Source: Cladosporium sp. IMV 00045
Taxonomy: Eukaryota; Ascomycota; Dothideomycetes; Cladosporiales; Cladosporiaceae
NCBI GenBank assembly: GCA_001931905.2
Contig: MSJI02000798.1
Coordinates: 1 to 64,000, forward strand
Direction: 5' to 3'
Length of the DNA: 64,000 nt
The translations under genes were made by a program, and so were the position numbers. This document shows, piece by piece, positions 41,802-51,522 of the stretch (position 1 is the first letter of the stretch; every line of letters starts with the position of its first letter). The notes beneath the pieces were generated by a model. It ran no database searches and was not told where the DNA came from. It saw nothing but the letters and a program-made list of their open reading frames with translations.

Positions 41802-42145
41802 CTATTGCTTCTTCACAGGCGACTGCGCGTCCCTCCTACGAGCAGCCACTCTAGCCCGTCTGCGTTGTCTCTTAGACTTCTGCGCCATTTTTTGTTCGCG
41901 AGCCAGCTGCTCGTCTGCGTTGATCACATCTGCTTCTTCTCTTGAGACTTTCTTGCCGTCGATTACTTTGAACGCAGGAGTGGCTGGGACATTGACAGTA
42001 GCTGCAGCGGCGGCGGCTGCCGCTGCGGCCGCAGAGCGACGGGTGACGCGAGGTGTTGATGGTATGGGTGCGGGTTTCCTGTTACTTGGGGTTAGAGGAG
42101 AAGTCGATGGGTTTTGAGATCTCGTTCGAAGTCTTACTCGGCCAT
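41802..42145 (-). CDS. Small basic alanine-tract protein, 94 aa (copy 1)
   Basis: Not recognised as a known family. Exon 1 is only 8 nt (42138-42145, ATG GCC GA), then a 59-nt intron (GTAAGA, CTCTAACC branch, AACAG), then exon 2 at 41802-42078. The product starts MAEKPAPIPSTPRVTRRS, has an 11-Ala tract, a conserved segment PAFKVIDGKKVSREEADVINADEQLA, and ends in a very basic tail (KSKRQRRRARVAARRR...SPVKKQ). Splice sites and frame are conserved in the other copy (59323-59666), with few replacements (Lys/Arg, Asp/Glu). A nuclear or nucleolar location is likely from composition. Confidence 0.72.
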
Positions 42146-42843
42146 TGTTGTGTGTGTGAAGATCGTGGGATGAAGCCGTAAGTTTCACGCCTGAGAAAAT
42201 TGTCGCAAGTCGACTTGTGATCCAGCAGTGGTCGGTGGATATGGCTTGGGCCAATGGCAATGCTAATAAACAGATTCAACCTGGACACAACGATTGTATA
42301 GGCTCAAGGGAGTGTATTATGTAATTCTCTAGCTGTATGCTCATCAAATCATCGTAACAACCTCTGTAACAACATCACTTTTGTTGGCGCAACCGTGCCC
42401 CGGCCCGCAAAATTGAAGGGCCCCTGAAGGGAGGGGTTTCAACCATGCTGGACAGCAACAAACCTGCCTGAAGAACTCCACATGGGAATGTTGTACACAA
42501 GACAAACTCTCATGAAAACAAACATGACATTAAACTTGTGCATCCGGATGATGTGCTCAAGCTGATCTCTCCTGCATGCCAGTGATGAGAATACCGCGTA
42601 TCTCTATGCCTGGGTTGTTCCGCCACCATCCATACAGTACGCGCAACGCATCATTATCTCCCATCGACCACGCCAACCATCGTCAACCGAACAGCATTTC
42701 GAACCCCCAAACGGAACAAGAGTCTTGCTTCGCAGATGCAGCCGAGAGCTTGGCTTCACCTGTTTGCGGCCCCACCGAAAATCCTCGACCGCTTGCTTTG
42801 TCCTTCGGTGAATATGAGACATTGTCATGGACACGGCCTTGTA
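42146..42843. other. Intergenic between the small basic gene and RNase H remnant (copy 1)
   Basis: No supported gene. It is alignable with 59667-60359 in patches, with several indels. Confidence 0.5.
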
Positions 42844-43155
42844 TCAGTATTGCAAATCCAGAGTCTCGGGATCGAGGACTGGAGGCGACATCCAAGGGAG
42901 ACATGCCTGGTCCAGCACATCATTCGCCAACCAGTCCGCAGTCTGATTCTGCTCGCGTGGTACCTTCTTGAAAAGAAATTGGATATCATACGCGGCCTTG
43001 AGCTCGAAGACCAGACCGTCGATTTGCCGAAAGAGGTCTTCGTTGACGACGGGGCGATTGCGCGCGGACATGAAGTCGTTGTATCGCCATTTGTTGATGT
43101 AATTGGTCATGCTGTTGACTAGGTAGGCTGAGTCAGTCTCCTTCAGAGCGCACAA
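42844..43155 (-). pseudogene. RNase H1-like gene, 5'-truncated remnant (copy 1)
   Basis: Only the second half of an RNase H fold is present: TDSAYLVNSMTNYINKWRYNDF, then VNEDLFRQIDGL and KKVPREQNQTADWLAND, which hold the third and fourth acidic positions (TDS and ADW). The first half (IDGACRNNG and the ELYAA helix), present in the other copy at 60600-60929, has no counterpart upstream here, where sequence is unrelated from about 43150 onward. The remnant still encodes Trp where the other copy has a stop codon. It is probably non-functional. Confidence 0.7.
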
Positions 43156-43607
43156 GGCAGCTGCAGGTGCGAATCGATCGAAAGATACAAGCTGGGAGGT
43201 CGGATCTTGTAAGTGGGGTCAAAATGAGCATTCACTGTATGCTGTAGGTCCAAGTTGTGAGGGAAGTTACTTTACATTTGCACAGAAGAAGGCGGGGTGT
43301 TGACTTTTGTGGTCACTCCATTGCGGAATTATGAGACTTTTGAATCGCTAAAGCTGTCGTTCAGCTGTGAAGATGGAATGTGGTATCGACTCCAATGACT
43401 GTGCCGTGAGACCGTCATAAAAAAGCACGCGCCCAATGGTGGAATGTCTGATAACCGAACGCGCAAAGCATTTTGTCCCGTTTGTTCTACGTTTCAAAAA
43501 GACCACCAAGTCAAACGAAACCATGCATGCAGCCGCCAAAGATCGGGTTCGCGCCTCTTGCACCACGACAACGCCAGTACCGACCATTCGTGTGGAGCTC
43601 CACCCTA
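43156..43607. other. Intergenic between RNase H remnant and RNase H-like gene (copy 1)
   Basis: No gene. It marks where the 5' half of the RNase H gene is missing relative to the other copy. Confidence 0.5.
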
Positions 43608-44408
43608 TCATGCAGACGGGTTTTCAAAGAAACGACGTGGGAACCTCTCGCCAAACAGCTCGTAGACTGAAAGATCCCACGTCGCTCTGCCGTAGAGGGC
43701 TGCCTCAGCCAATCTCTGTGCCGGAATGTTCATATCGGGCGCGCAGTGCCAGAATCGCACTCGGGTGCCCATGCGAGAGACCTCATTCACAAGGTCGTCA
43801 AGATGGATGATAAGCTCCTTCGCATCGACATCGAGAGCGCCACTTATCGGAGCGTTCTCGCCCTGGCGCAGTCTACGAATATAGTCGACCATCAAGAGGA
43901 CGACGACATTCGAATCAGTCTTGATGATGACCTGTTGGATGCCTGCGCCGCGCCAGTGTTTGCCGTTAATGACGCGCTTCACCAGTTTCATTGCTGTGTA
44001 GGCGGCGTATAGCTGTACTTTGATGTCGCTGAAAAAGAATCGGTCGAGAACGGCAAGCGAGGTATTGTAGGCGGAATTGATGTTGCAGAAAACGCCGATG
44101 CCAGTCAAAGAGTTAGGATAGCCAGCGTTGCGAACAATGCCTTTGGTTCCGATGATGACTGTCTTCTCGTGATCACGGTGTGGTCCTGCGACGAGGTCGT
44201 AGCATGAATCCTCATGTCGATCCACAGGCCATGGATAGTGCGCAAGTTCTCCACATCCGCAATTGCACTCCGGACAACGACTCCACGTAAAGCCTTCGCC
44301 TTTGACATGGCACTCGATGTCATTGTGATCTACGAGGCGAGGCCATGTCGCGTGTGGGACAAAGCGGCGGAAGCTAGGGTCTGACGGGCGGAAGATAGGG
44401 TCTGACAT
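43608..44408 (-). CDS. Catalytically degenerate RNase H-like protein (copy 1, intact)
   Basis: Single exon, 266 residues. The N-terminal 90 residues are a Cys/His-containing region (SRCPECNCGCGE) without a recognised domain. From about residue 90 the sequence follows the RNase H1 pattern: IIGTKGIVRNAG...GIGVF, then IKVQLYAAYTAM, then VIIKTDSNVVVLLM, then FWHCAPDMNIPAQRLAEAA. The four catalytic acidic positions read Thr, Gln, Asp and Gln, so only one acid remains. It therefore probably binds nucleic acid or protein rather than cutting RNA. It lies next to a conventional RNase H remnant on the same strand. The other copy is broken by a frameshift. Confidence 0.65.
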   Translation of the reverse strand: MSDPIFRPSDPSFRRFVPHATWPRLVDHNDIECHVKGEGFTWSRCPECNCGCGELAHYPWPVDRHEDSCYDLVAGPHRDHEKTVIIGTKGIVRNAGYPNSLTGIGVFCNINSAYNTSLAVLDRFFFSDIKVQLYAAYTAMKLVKRVINGKHWRGAGIQQVIIKTDSNVVVLLMVDYIRRLRQGENAPISGALDVDAKELIIHLDDLVNEVSRMGTRVRFWHCAPDMNIPAQRLAEAALYGRATWDLSVYELFGERFPRRFFENPSA

Positions 44409-44709
44409 GGTCGCGGTAATACTGACGAAGAATAGAGTGATTGGCGAGTACTGGTTCGTCGAATGTGTTCGAAGATGAACTTGGAGGGTAGGTATAATTA
44501 TCGTAAATACCTAAGGTAAGTAGACGAGTTGCTGAAATCGACCGAAAACCCGAGCAGAAGGAACAATGGCTTGCGATGACCGTGGCTGCTATAAATTTTT
44601 GGAAGCCACGTCCATCCGGAGTAAATGGAACAACGAACTCCACGCGTAATGAATCCAAAGTGGACGCCCTCTGAATCGCTGGCTTTCCTTCCTAAAGGCA
44701 GGAGTGTGA

Positions 44710-46092
44710 TCAGAACCAAGTATGGCGGCTTGCCTCTGGGATAAACCCTCGCGATCTTAAGTCACGATCCGTTTCAGCCATTCCCTGCTTCTTCATACCA
44801 TTGAGGCAGCCTGCAGCCTCACAGCCTGAAACCCCCTTTCCAGTTTGTTGAGAAGTTGTTGCTCCTGCTCCCATCATCCTGCTTTGCAGAATGAAATTCC
44901 TATGTACTTGATGCATATCCTGGAAGTAGTCGACGGGTGGGGGGTGCACCGGCCTAGACAGCCCAGAAACCCGAGATTCTGGGTCGTCGAAGCTGTTAAC
45001 AATAGTGACTTGCGGGAACCAGCCGGGGCGCTCAAACGCCATATCGATGTCCTTGTGATCTATGAAGTGTGTGCCTGCTCCACAAAGGTAGCCCTCATGT
45101 GTGTTGTACCAGCGGATTTGCATCGGACAGACGCCCATTGTTCGGATCAACGTCTGGACTTTCTTTTCGAAGCGCTGCAGCTCTTTCTCGCCCTTGGCTT
45201 CGGCTTCCTGGCGCGCTTTGCCGCCGGCATTTGCTCCGGAATACTTCTCAACCTTTGTAGTCTTTGTTGTCGCCGTGTTATTGTGAGACGTAGTCACTGG
45301 GGTATTGGCTTTGAATTGCTTCTTAGTCTTTGCAGCAGTGGTTGGTTTGTCGCGAGACTTGGTCACTGGAAGGTTGACTTCGATATTTTTTGCAACCTTT
45401 GCAGCAGTGTTTGTGCTGCCTCGAGGCGCAGTCACCGTAGGATAAGCTCCACGATGATTCTCAAATATTGTAGAAGTGGCTGTGGTATTGAGAGACGTAG
45501 CAACCGGAGTCGGGGCTTGCTGTAGACCGGCCAAGTCGCGTTTGGGCGGCGGATCTTGCTTTGGAGTGGCCTTCATCAAGCTGGAAAAGTCAATGGCTTG
45601 CGGTTGCGTCGACTGAGACGCAGCCTGTAGTGAGTAGCTCATGTTCGCTCCAAGTTGCGTCTGCGGTGACTGAATGACATTCTGCTGATATTGCTGTGCT
45701 TGACTAGTGAATGCGGATTGAGCTTGTCCTTGATGTTGCGTGGCTGCCGGCGGTTGACTGACATACTGCGGGCTCGATAAGACGCTTTGCTGATGGGTAG
45801 TGGTCGTTGTCGTTGTCGTTGTCGTGTTCGTATTCGATGCTTGTGAGACTGCCTGTACCTGAGGTACAAGATGCTGTTCATTGCCCATTACCATTGCTTG
45901 ACCATATGGCTTCGGTGTCGGCCCGGTATTGGCGTTGGGTTGAGCATACTGATATGCATATGTGTTGTACTGTTGGCCGTTCATGGCTCTTAGTGGGAAT
46001 GCGAGTTGCTCGAATCGATAAGTTTGCGAATCTGCTTGACGCGAGGAAGTAAGTGGGTGCGAGGAAGCGCCATCAAATATACCTTTTAACAT
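44710..46092 (-). CDS. Q/T-rich protein of unknown function (copy 1)
   Basis: Not recognised. 460 residues if read from 46092. The Met at 45984 (MNGQQYNTYAYQYAQ) is an alternative start, but the preceding segment (QADSQTYRFEQL) is also conserved in the other copy. The N-terminal 290 residues are Q/T/A-rich and disordered. A Lys/Glu segment (KARQEAEAKGEKELQRFEKKV) may be helical. It leads to a conserved C-terminal region with CPMQIRWYNTHEGYLCGAGTHFIDH, VHPPPVDYFQDMHQVHRNFILQ and a Cys pair (GCEAAGCLNG). It ends at TGA (44710-44712) where the other copy has GGA and reads on for about 80 residues. Expression and start are uncertain. Confidence 0.6.
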   Translation of the reverse strand: MLKGIFDGASSHPLTSSRQADSQTYRFEQLAFPLRAMNGQQYNTYAYQYAQPNANTGPTPKPYGQAMVMGNEQHLVPQVQAVSQASNTNTTTTTTTTTTHQQSVLSSPQYVSQPPAATQHQGQAQSAFTSQAQQYQQNVIQSPQTQLGANMSYSLQAASQSTQPQAIDFSSLMKATPKQDPPPKRDLAGLQQAPTPVATSLNTTATSTIFENHRGAYPTVTAPRGSTNTAAKVAKNIEVNLPVTKSRDKPTTAAKTKKQFKANTPVTTSHNNTATTKTTKVEKYSGANAGGKARQEAEAKGEKELQRFEKKVQTLIRTMGVCPMQIRWYNTHEGYLCGAGTHFIDHKDIDMAFERPGWFPQVTIVNSFDDPESRVSGLSRPVHPPPVDYFQDMHQVHRNFILQSRMMGAGATTSQQTGKGVSGCEAAGCLNGMKKQGMAETDRDLRSRGFIPEASRHTWF

Positions 46093-47490
46093 CAGTTCGT
46101 CACCTAGGTGAATGGATCGAGCGAAGGTGCTTTTGACCTCATCGATGAGCTCATGCTCCTTTTGACATTTGGTTAATGTGGTCGACTACCAAGCCTCCTG
46201 AGAGTGATCATGGCCCAGGAACATGGACACTCAGGGAAGGGTGTTATTTCAACAGCACTCTTCTAGCATTCTGGATTGTCATGAGAAGCTTTTGTAGACT
46301 GGCTGCAGGTGACTTGAACAAGGCGGCCTGATTAGCTAAATCAGCAGAATGACACCAACCTAATTCTTCCAGGCGCCAGACATCTGTCAATGAGAGATGT
46401 CCGACTTTGGAACCATCTTAGCCACAAAGCCGTGAGCATGAGCTGTGATATCTGCGTAAAGTCATCGAAAGCGTTGCGTATGATGCATGCCATGATCTGA
46501 AGCGACTTGTCTGTATTGCGCCGCAAGGTGAGGCGGAAGTGATGTGAGTTCGCGTTCTGGCTTCTGATTGGCTGAGTTTGAGCGCGCGCTAGTAATTTGC
46601 CAGTTTTCTTGTGAGGTTGTCGCGCGCGGCATGCCTAATCGGGAAGGCCGGCAGCAGGATAGTATCTCGACTCAATCAGAATAACTATCGAGGTGTACAA
46701 AACCCAATACGCGTCTTCTCTGTTCAGACTTGAATTTGCTGTCGCTATTCGTGCATGACATATACTTGTCGTGGCTGAAGGAACCGGCAGCAACCAAAAT
46801 TAGTACGCTGGACCGTCAGCCTTGGTCGGAGAGTCGGGCGAAGACTTGGCCGATATGCTCCGCCTCAACATTCGCAAGCATCACTCGCCACGTACAAGTC
46901 ATCATTCCTTCACGCATCTTTGTGTGTACCGGCCTTTCGTGGTTGGTATCTTGTACTATCTGTGCGAGAATCATGGGGAATACACGTCGTTATTTTGAGT
47001 GCAGCCGATGGCGCTGCCAGAAGAAGACTCGGTAAATCCTGCGATTCATCCGGACCATCGCTCTTTGTCGACCAAGTGTACCTGTGCTGCCTGTGATGAC
47101 ACTAGACTTCATGGTGCTCATGTGTCTCTTTTTGCGACGAAGCCTTACACAGCCGGACATCTCTGCGGCTACTGCTCACGTACGCGTATGACGATGACTG
47201 GAGGCTCTGCCTTGCCAGACTCAGCCCTGCAAGTCGGTGGCGGACTGCTGATGGTCGCCTGTAGATTAGCTACGGTGGGTTGGTTGCGTACGCATGTTGG
47301 CTCACTATTCTTGATCAAAGGAATATAATCATCCTCTTCCTTGGCTTTCAGATTCTTCTCTGGCCCATCAAACAGCTCAATCAACATCGACAACGCATCT
47401 GTCGCTACGGACGCAAAAATCCACATACACCATATCTTCGATCTCATTCAGAACAACTAAATCATTCAAATCAACACGAAAGACGGCAAA
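46093..47490. other. Intergenic 1.4 kb upstream of the secreted protein gene
   Basis: No supported gene. Homology to contig C cannot be followed because the window ends. Possible promoter of the small secreted protein in the last 200 bp. No RNA gene was recognised. Confidence 0.5.
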
Positions 47491-47856
47491 ATGCACGCGA
47501 TTGCCATCATCCTCGCCGGCATCGTCGCCATTGCCGCTGCAACACCTATCAACGTCCCCAGACAAGATCAGTTGGCAACTGGAGCCGCACCTGCCTTTCC
47601 CACCGGCACCGGCAGTGGTTCTGCTCCCGATGGTTTCGGTCCACCTCCTGATGTGCCTTTCCCCAGGCCGGTCCCAGTACCTCGCCCCAGCGGCGACAGC
47701 GCCCCTTGTCCCGTAGACGGCAAACTTATCTGCAAAGGACCTAAACAGTGGGGTCTCTGCAATTGGGGCAAAGTGCAGTTCCAGCAAGTTGCCGCTGGCA
47801 CGCAATGCTTAGATGGAGAAATTGTTTTCGCGCAAGGCTTCGGTACCAACGCTTGA
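47491..47856 (+). CDS. Small secreted cysteine-containing protein
   Basis: 121 residues with a clear signal peptide (MHAIAIILAGIVAIAAATPI) and a possible Kex2-type site at PRQ. A Gly/Pro-rich spacer (PPPDVPFPRPVPVPRP) is followed by a compact four-cysteine C-terminal module, CPVDGKLICKGPKQWGLCNWGK and then VAAGTQCLDGEI. The C-x(5-6)-C...W-x2-C-x2-G...GT-x-C pattern resembles small chitin- or carbohydrate-binding-like modules of fungal secreted proteins. Similarity to CBM19 is only a suggestion. Not part of the duplicated block as far as the window shows. Confidence 0.7.
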   Translation: MHAIAIILAGIVAIAAATPINVPRQDQLATGAAPAFPTGTGSGSAPDGFGPPPDVPFPRPVPVPRPSGDSAPCPVDGKLICKGPKQWGLCNWGKVQFQQVAAGTQCLDGEIVFAQGFGTNA

Positions 47857-48517
47857 GGCTAGAACCTATGCGATCGTTTCTCCATCACGATCGACCTTCT
47901 GTCCTTTCACTCAGTCCAAAGACAGACTCATGTGATTCATCTGGCAATCGATACATCAAGACTTTGGAGGCTTTCTTTGATTGGTGGTTCACTGGACAAA
48001 TGAGGCTCTTGGGGGATCTTTTATTTTTTCCTTTTCTTTCTTACTTTCATTTTCTATCCCTTTCGTTTCCTGTCCAGATATATCCATGCCTAGATGCTAC
48101 TGCAGAGGACGTGCCTACGATTCAACGTCAGACTAATACATAATACAATACTTGTGGATTATTTCAACATTGGACCGCGTCACTCTCATTTGCTTGATGG
48201 ATTTCTTCAACATCACCGCTACGACGCGCCTTCACAGTCATACATCTATACAGAGCACTTCACATATACCTTGTATCGTTCATTAAGATAATCACATGTG
48301 CACTTCACATTCACTAATGCCTCTTTCCTCTTTCGTCACTTAAGCCTGGACCCTGCAGCTGTGGAGGCTTTTGGCCCGCTAGCGTGCCGCTCCACAAATT
48401 TTTCGAGGCTCTCAAGTTCGCGAATCGCTCTACTGCAACAATCGACTTCGTCGAGCGTTACACTCTCCGATCCACCTAACACACCACATTCCTCTCCGAC
48501 GCAACCTATCTTTCAAG
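47857..48517. promoter_or_regulatory. Intergenic and promoter of the Srp40-like gene
   Basis: 3' flank of the secreted protein, then the upstream region of the Srp40-like gene with a pyrimidine-rich leader near 48400-48517. No gene. Confidence 0.45.
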
Positions 48518-48965
48518 ATGGCTGCGACTCAGCAACTTGGCCACGACGTCTGGTCGTACAAAGATGTCGCCGCCCCCAAGGTCAATGACGTCCTCAACCA
48601 AGTCGCAGAGTTCCTCTCTGCGGTCGGTTTCAAGAAGTCGCTGAAGGCGATTGAGAAGGAGGCAAAGGGCGATGGCTTCGAGATTGACATCAAGGCTTTC
48701 AAGAAGACTGTTGAGGATGGCACTGCGCCGGCCCTGACGCAGCTCTGGCACGATTGGCAGGCGAAGAAGGGCGCGAAGGCCACCAAGGACGACGACAGCT
48801 CAAGCGCTTCTTCTGACAGCGAGAGCGACAGCAACAGCAGCTCCGATTCCAGCTCCGACTCCAGCTCCGAGGAAAGCGACTCCGACAGCGACTCCGACGA
48901 GAAGATGGTCGTCGACGTCAAGGCCGAGGTCACTAGCGACGACAGCAGTTCCGAGAGCGAGGCTG
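48518..48965 (+). CDS. Srp40/Nopp140-like nucleolar protein, N-terminal part (cut by gap)
   Basis: 149 residues are visible. A LisH-like helix pair lies near 25-60 (VLNQVAEFLSAVGFKKSLKAI), then ALTQLWHDW, then a Ser/Asp/Glu-rich low-complexity tract typical of Srp40/Nopp140 family nucleolar chaperones. The C-terminal Srp40 domain would lie beyond the gap but is absent. What follows the N run is eIF3b, not this gene. The open frame across the gap is an artefact of 20 N plus 1 base of frame luck. The Ser-codon repeats probably caused the contig to break. Confidence 0.8.
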
Positions 48966-48985
48966 NNNNNNNNNNNNNNNNNNNN
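48966..48985. other. Assembly gap (20 N) inside a false fused frame
   Basis: Same fixed length as the other gap. It joins the N-terminal part of a Srp40-like gene to codon 187 of eIF3b. Confidence 0.98.
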
Positions 48986-50708
48986 CCCGAACCGATTGTG
49001 GACAGACAAGCCTGGACCGAGTCTTTCGTGCAGTGGTCCCCCAAGGGCACATACCTCACATCTATGCACTCTCAGGGTGTGCAACTCTGGGGAGGCCCCG
49101 GCTGGTCAAGACAGAAGCGTTTCATGCACCCTGGCGTCAACCTTGTCGACTTCTCTCCCAACGAGCGCTACCTCACCACCTGGTCTCACCGCCCGATGCA
49201 GATCGACGAAGGCCACCCCGTTCTCGGCGTTGATGAGGATGGCAAGAACTACATCATCTGGGACATCGCTACTGGCAAGCCTATCCGTTCTTTCGTCACT
49301 CTCGATCTCCCCGGCCCTACCACCGATGCCGAGGGCCAGCCCGTGAAGAAGAAGCTGCAATGGCCTGCTTTCAAGTGGTCTGCCGACTCCAAGTACGTTG
49401 CGCGCATGAACCCTGGCCAGGGTGTCAGCGTTTACGAACTCCCCCGCATGAACCTTATGGACAAGACCAGCATCAAGATCGAGGGCATTATGGACTTCGA
49501 GTGGTGCCCCGCGAACCCCCAGAGAGCCGACGTCAAGACCCCCGAGCAACTGTTCTGCTACTGGACTCCCGAGATGGGCAGCAACCCCGCCAAGGTCGGT
49601 CTCATGTCCGTCCCTACCAAGGAGGTCGTCCGTACCCGTAACCTGTTCAACGTCTCCGATGCCAAGCTTCACTGGCAATCCAACTCCGATTTCCTCTGCG
49701 TCAAGGTCGACAGACACAGCAAGAGCAAGAAGAGTTTGGCAACCAACCTCGAGATTTTCCGCGTCAAGGAGAAGGGCGTGCCCGTCGAGGTCATCGACAC
49801 TATCAAGGACACCGTCATCAACTTCGCCTGGGAACCCAAGGGTGACCGTTTCGTCCTCATCACCGCTGGCGAGATTCCTCCCGGATCCGCCGTCCCCCCC
49901 AAGACTTCCGTCAGCTTCTTCTGCCCCGAAAAGGTCAAGGGTAACGGCGTTGGTAACTTCAAGCTGATCCGCACCGTCGACAAGAAGAACAACAACGCCA
50001 TTCACTGGTCGCCCAACGGCCGTTTCGTCGTCGTCGCCACCGTCCTCAGCCAGCAGTCTTTCGACCTCGACTTCTACGACTTTGACTTCGAGGGTGACAA
50101 GGATGAGAAGGACAAGGATCTCACCGCCAACCTTCAACTCCTCAACAGCGCCGACCACTACGGCGTGACCGACATCGAGTGGGACCCCTCTGGTCGCTTC
50201 GTCGCCACCAGCGCCAGTGTCTGGAAGCACAGAGTGAGTAGCAACCCATACCCTACGTGAAACACCTCAAAAACACACACTAACAAGCCCCTCCCAGATG
50301 GAAAACGGCTACCACATCTACTCCTTCGCGGGCAACATGCTGCGCGAAGAGCCGATCGAGCAATTCAAGCAGTTCGTGTGGCGCCCGCGCCCGGAGCGCC
50401 TGCTCAGCAAGGAGGAGATGAAGACTGTGCGCAAGAACCTGCGCGAGTACTCGCGCCAGTTCGAGGAGGCCGACGTCGCCAAGCGCAGCTCCGCCGACAA
50501 GGCCGTCGTCGAGGAGCGCCGCCGCAAACTCAACGAGTGGCTCGCCTACCGCGAGCGCACCGTCGCCGACTTGCTGGAGGACCGCGAGGAGTTCGGCCTC
50601 CCGGAGATCAGCGAGGAGCGCGCTGCCCTGCAGGTCGATGATGAGGGCCAGGTTGTTGAGGAGATCTTTGAGGAGATTTTGGAGGAGAGTGAGGAGGTTA
50701 TTGAGTAA
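48986..50708 (+). CDS. prt1: eIF3b (Prt1), copy 2, missing residues 1-186
   Basis: It begins exactly at the codon corresponding to 31389 of the complete copy. Exons 48986-50233 and 50298-50708 match that gene in length, and the encoded protein shows no obvious replacement. The RRM and the start of the propeller are absent because the contig begins here, not because of a biological deletion. The intron keeps the ACTAAC branch site (50279-50284) and a GTGAGT donor. Confidence 0.95.
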
Positions 50709-51522
50709 GCGGGTTTGGAAGAATGGAAATGGAGAATGAGTACGAGGGAATGAAAAAAGCAAGATTTCCGATTTTCTTCTACGCGATGGGGAATGCTTTT
50801 AGACCTTGTGAACATTTTTGCATGGCGTTGTACGTTTTTTTGGCTGGCACGCTCGCCTCCGGACGAGGCGAGGAAAGGGAAAACGACGCATGAAAAGGAT
50901 CGGAAGTGGGATTTGACACTTGTGTACTGTGTTTTCCCGCATGTGGATAGAGGAAGATTTGAGACAAAATGCCGGTATGCAGAAGATTGATGTTTATTCG
51001 TTGACTTGGTATATTTGCTTGGTCTTGAGGATGTCGTGAGGTATGTGACAGTAAGCGCTGTGGTTGTGATCATCGCTCTCTGGGCGATATACATGTAGGT
51101 ACATGTATCTACTGATAATGATACAAGACGCGATAGAGCGAATAAGTCCCAATGTCTCTGACGGTTTGATACATATTGTTTTTCGGAAAGGAACATTCGT
51201 CGTTTTGTTGTGCTCCAGTTGGAGCAAATACAGGATAATACGAAGAACATCACAAGTTCGACGTGACGGTGCATAGTTTCCCTTCCCTCACGTTCCAAAC
51301 ACCACCGCTAAAATACAAGCTAAAAGAAAAGAATTGGGAAATCTAATTGAGAAACACGACAGAGGTACAGACAATATCCCAGCGATTTGTCTCAAACACT
51401 ACCTATTAAAACAAGCAACGCGAAAAGTACCTCCCCATCCACACCGCAACATCCGCTCGACGAACCCTCAACGCCCTCCCACACGCCACACCAACCCAAC
51501 ACAACCACCAAACCCTCACGCA
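50709..51522. other. Intergenic, convergent 3' ends (copy 2)
   Basis: No gene. Patchy similarity to 33112-33970. Confidence 0.6.

Larger units (their letters stand above)
31389..46120 (+). repeat. Homoeologous block II, copy 1
   Basis: From the middle of eIF3b to the Q/T-rich gene this segment recurs in the same orientation at 48986-64000, with the same gene order, strands and exon boundaries. Housekeeping exons are nearly identical. The distal part (about 42.2-46.1 kb) is clearly more diverged, with indels and gene-disrupting changes. Confidence 0.9.

Noticed and set aside
48518..50260. A genuine Srp40-eIF3b fusion protein
   Set aside because: The junction is exactly the 20-N gap, and a complete eIF3b with normal N-terminus is present at 30759-33111.
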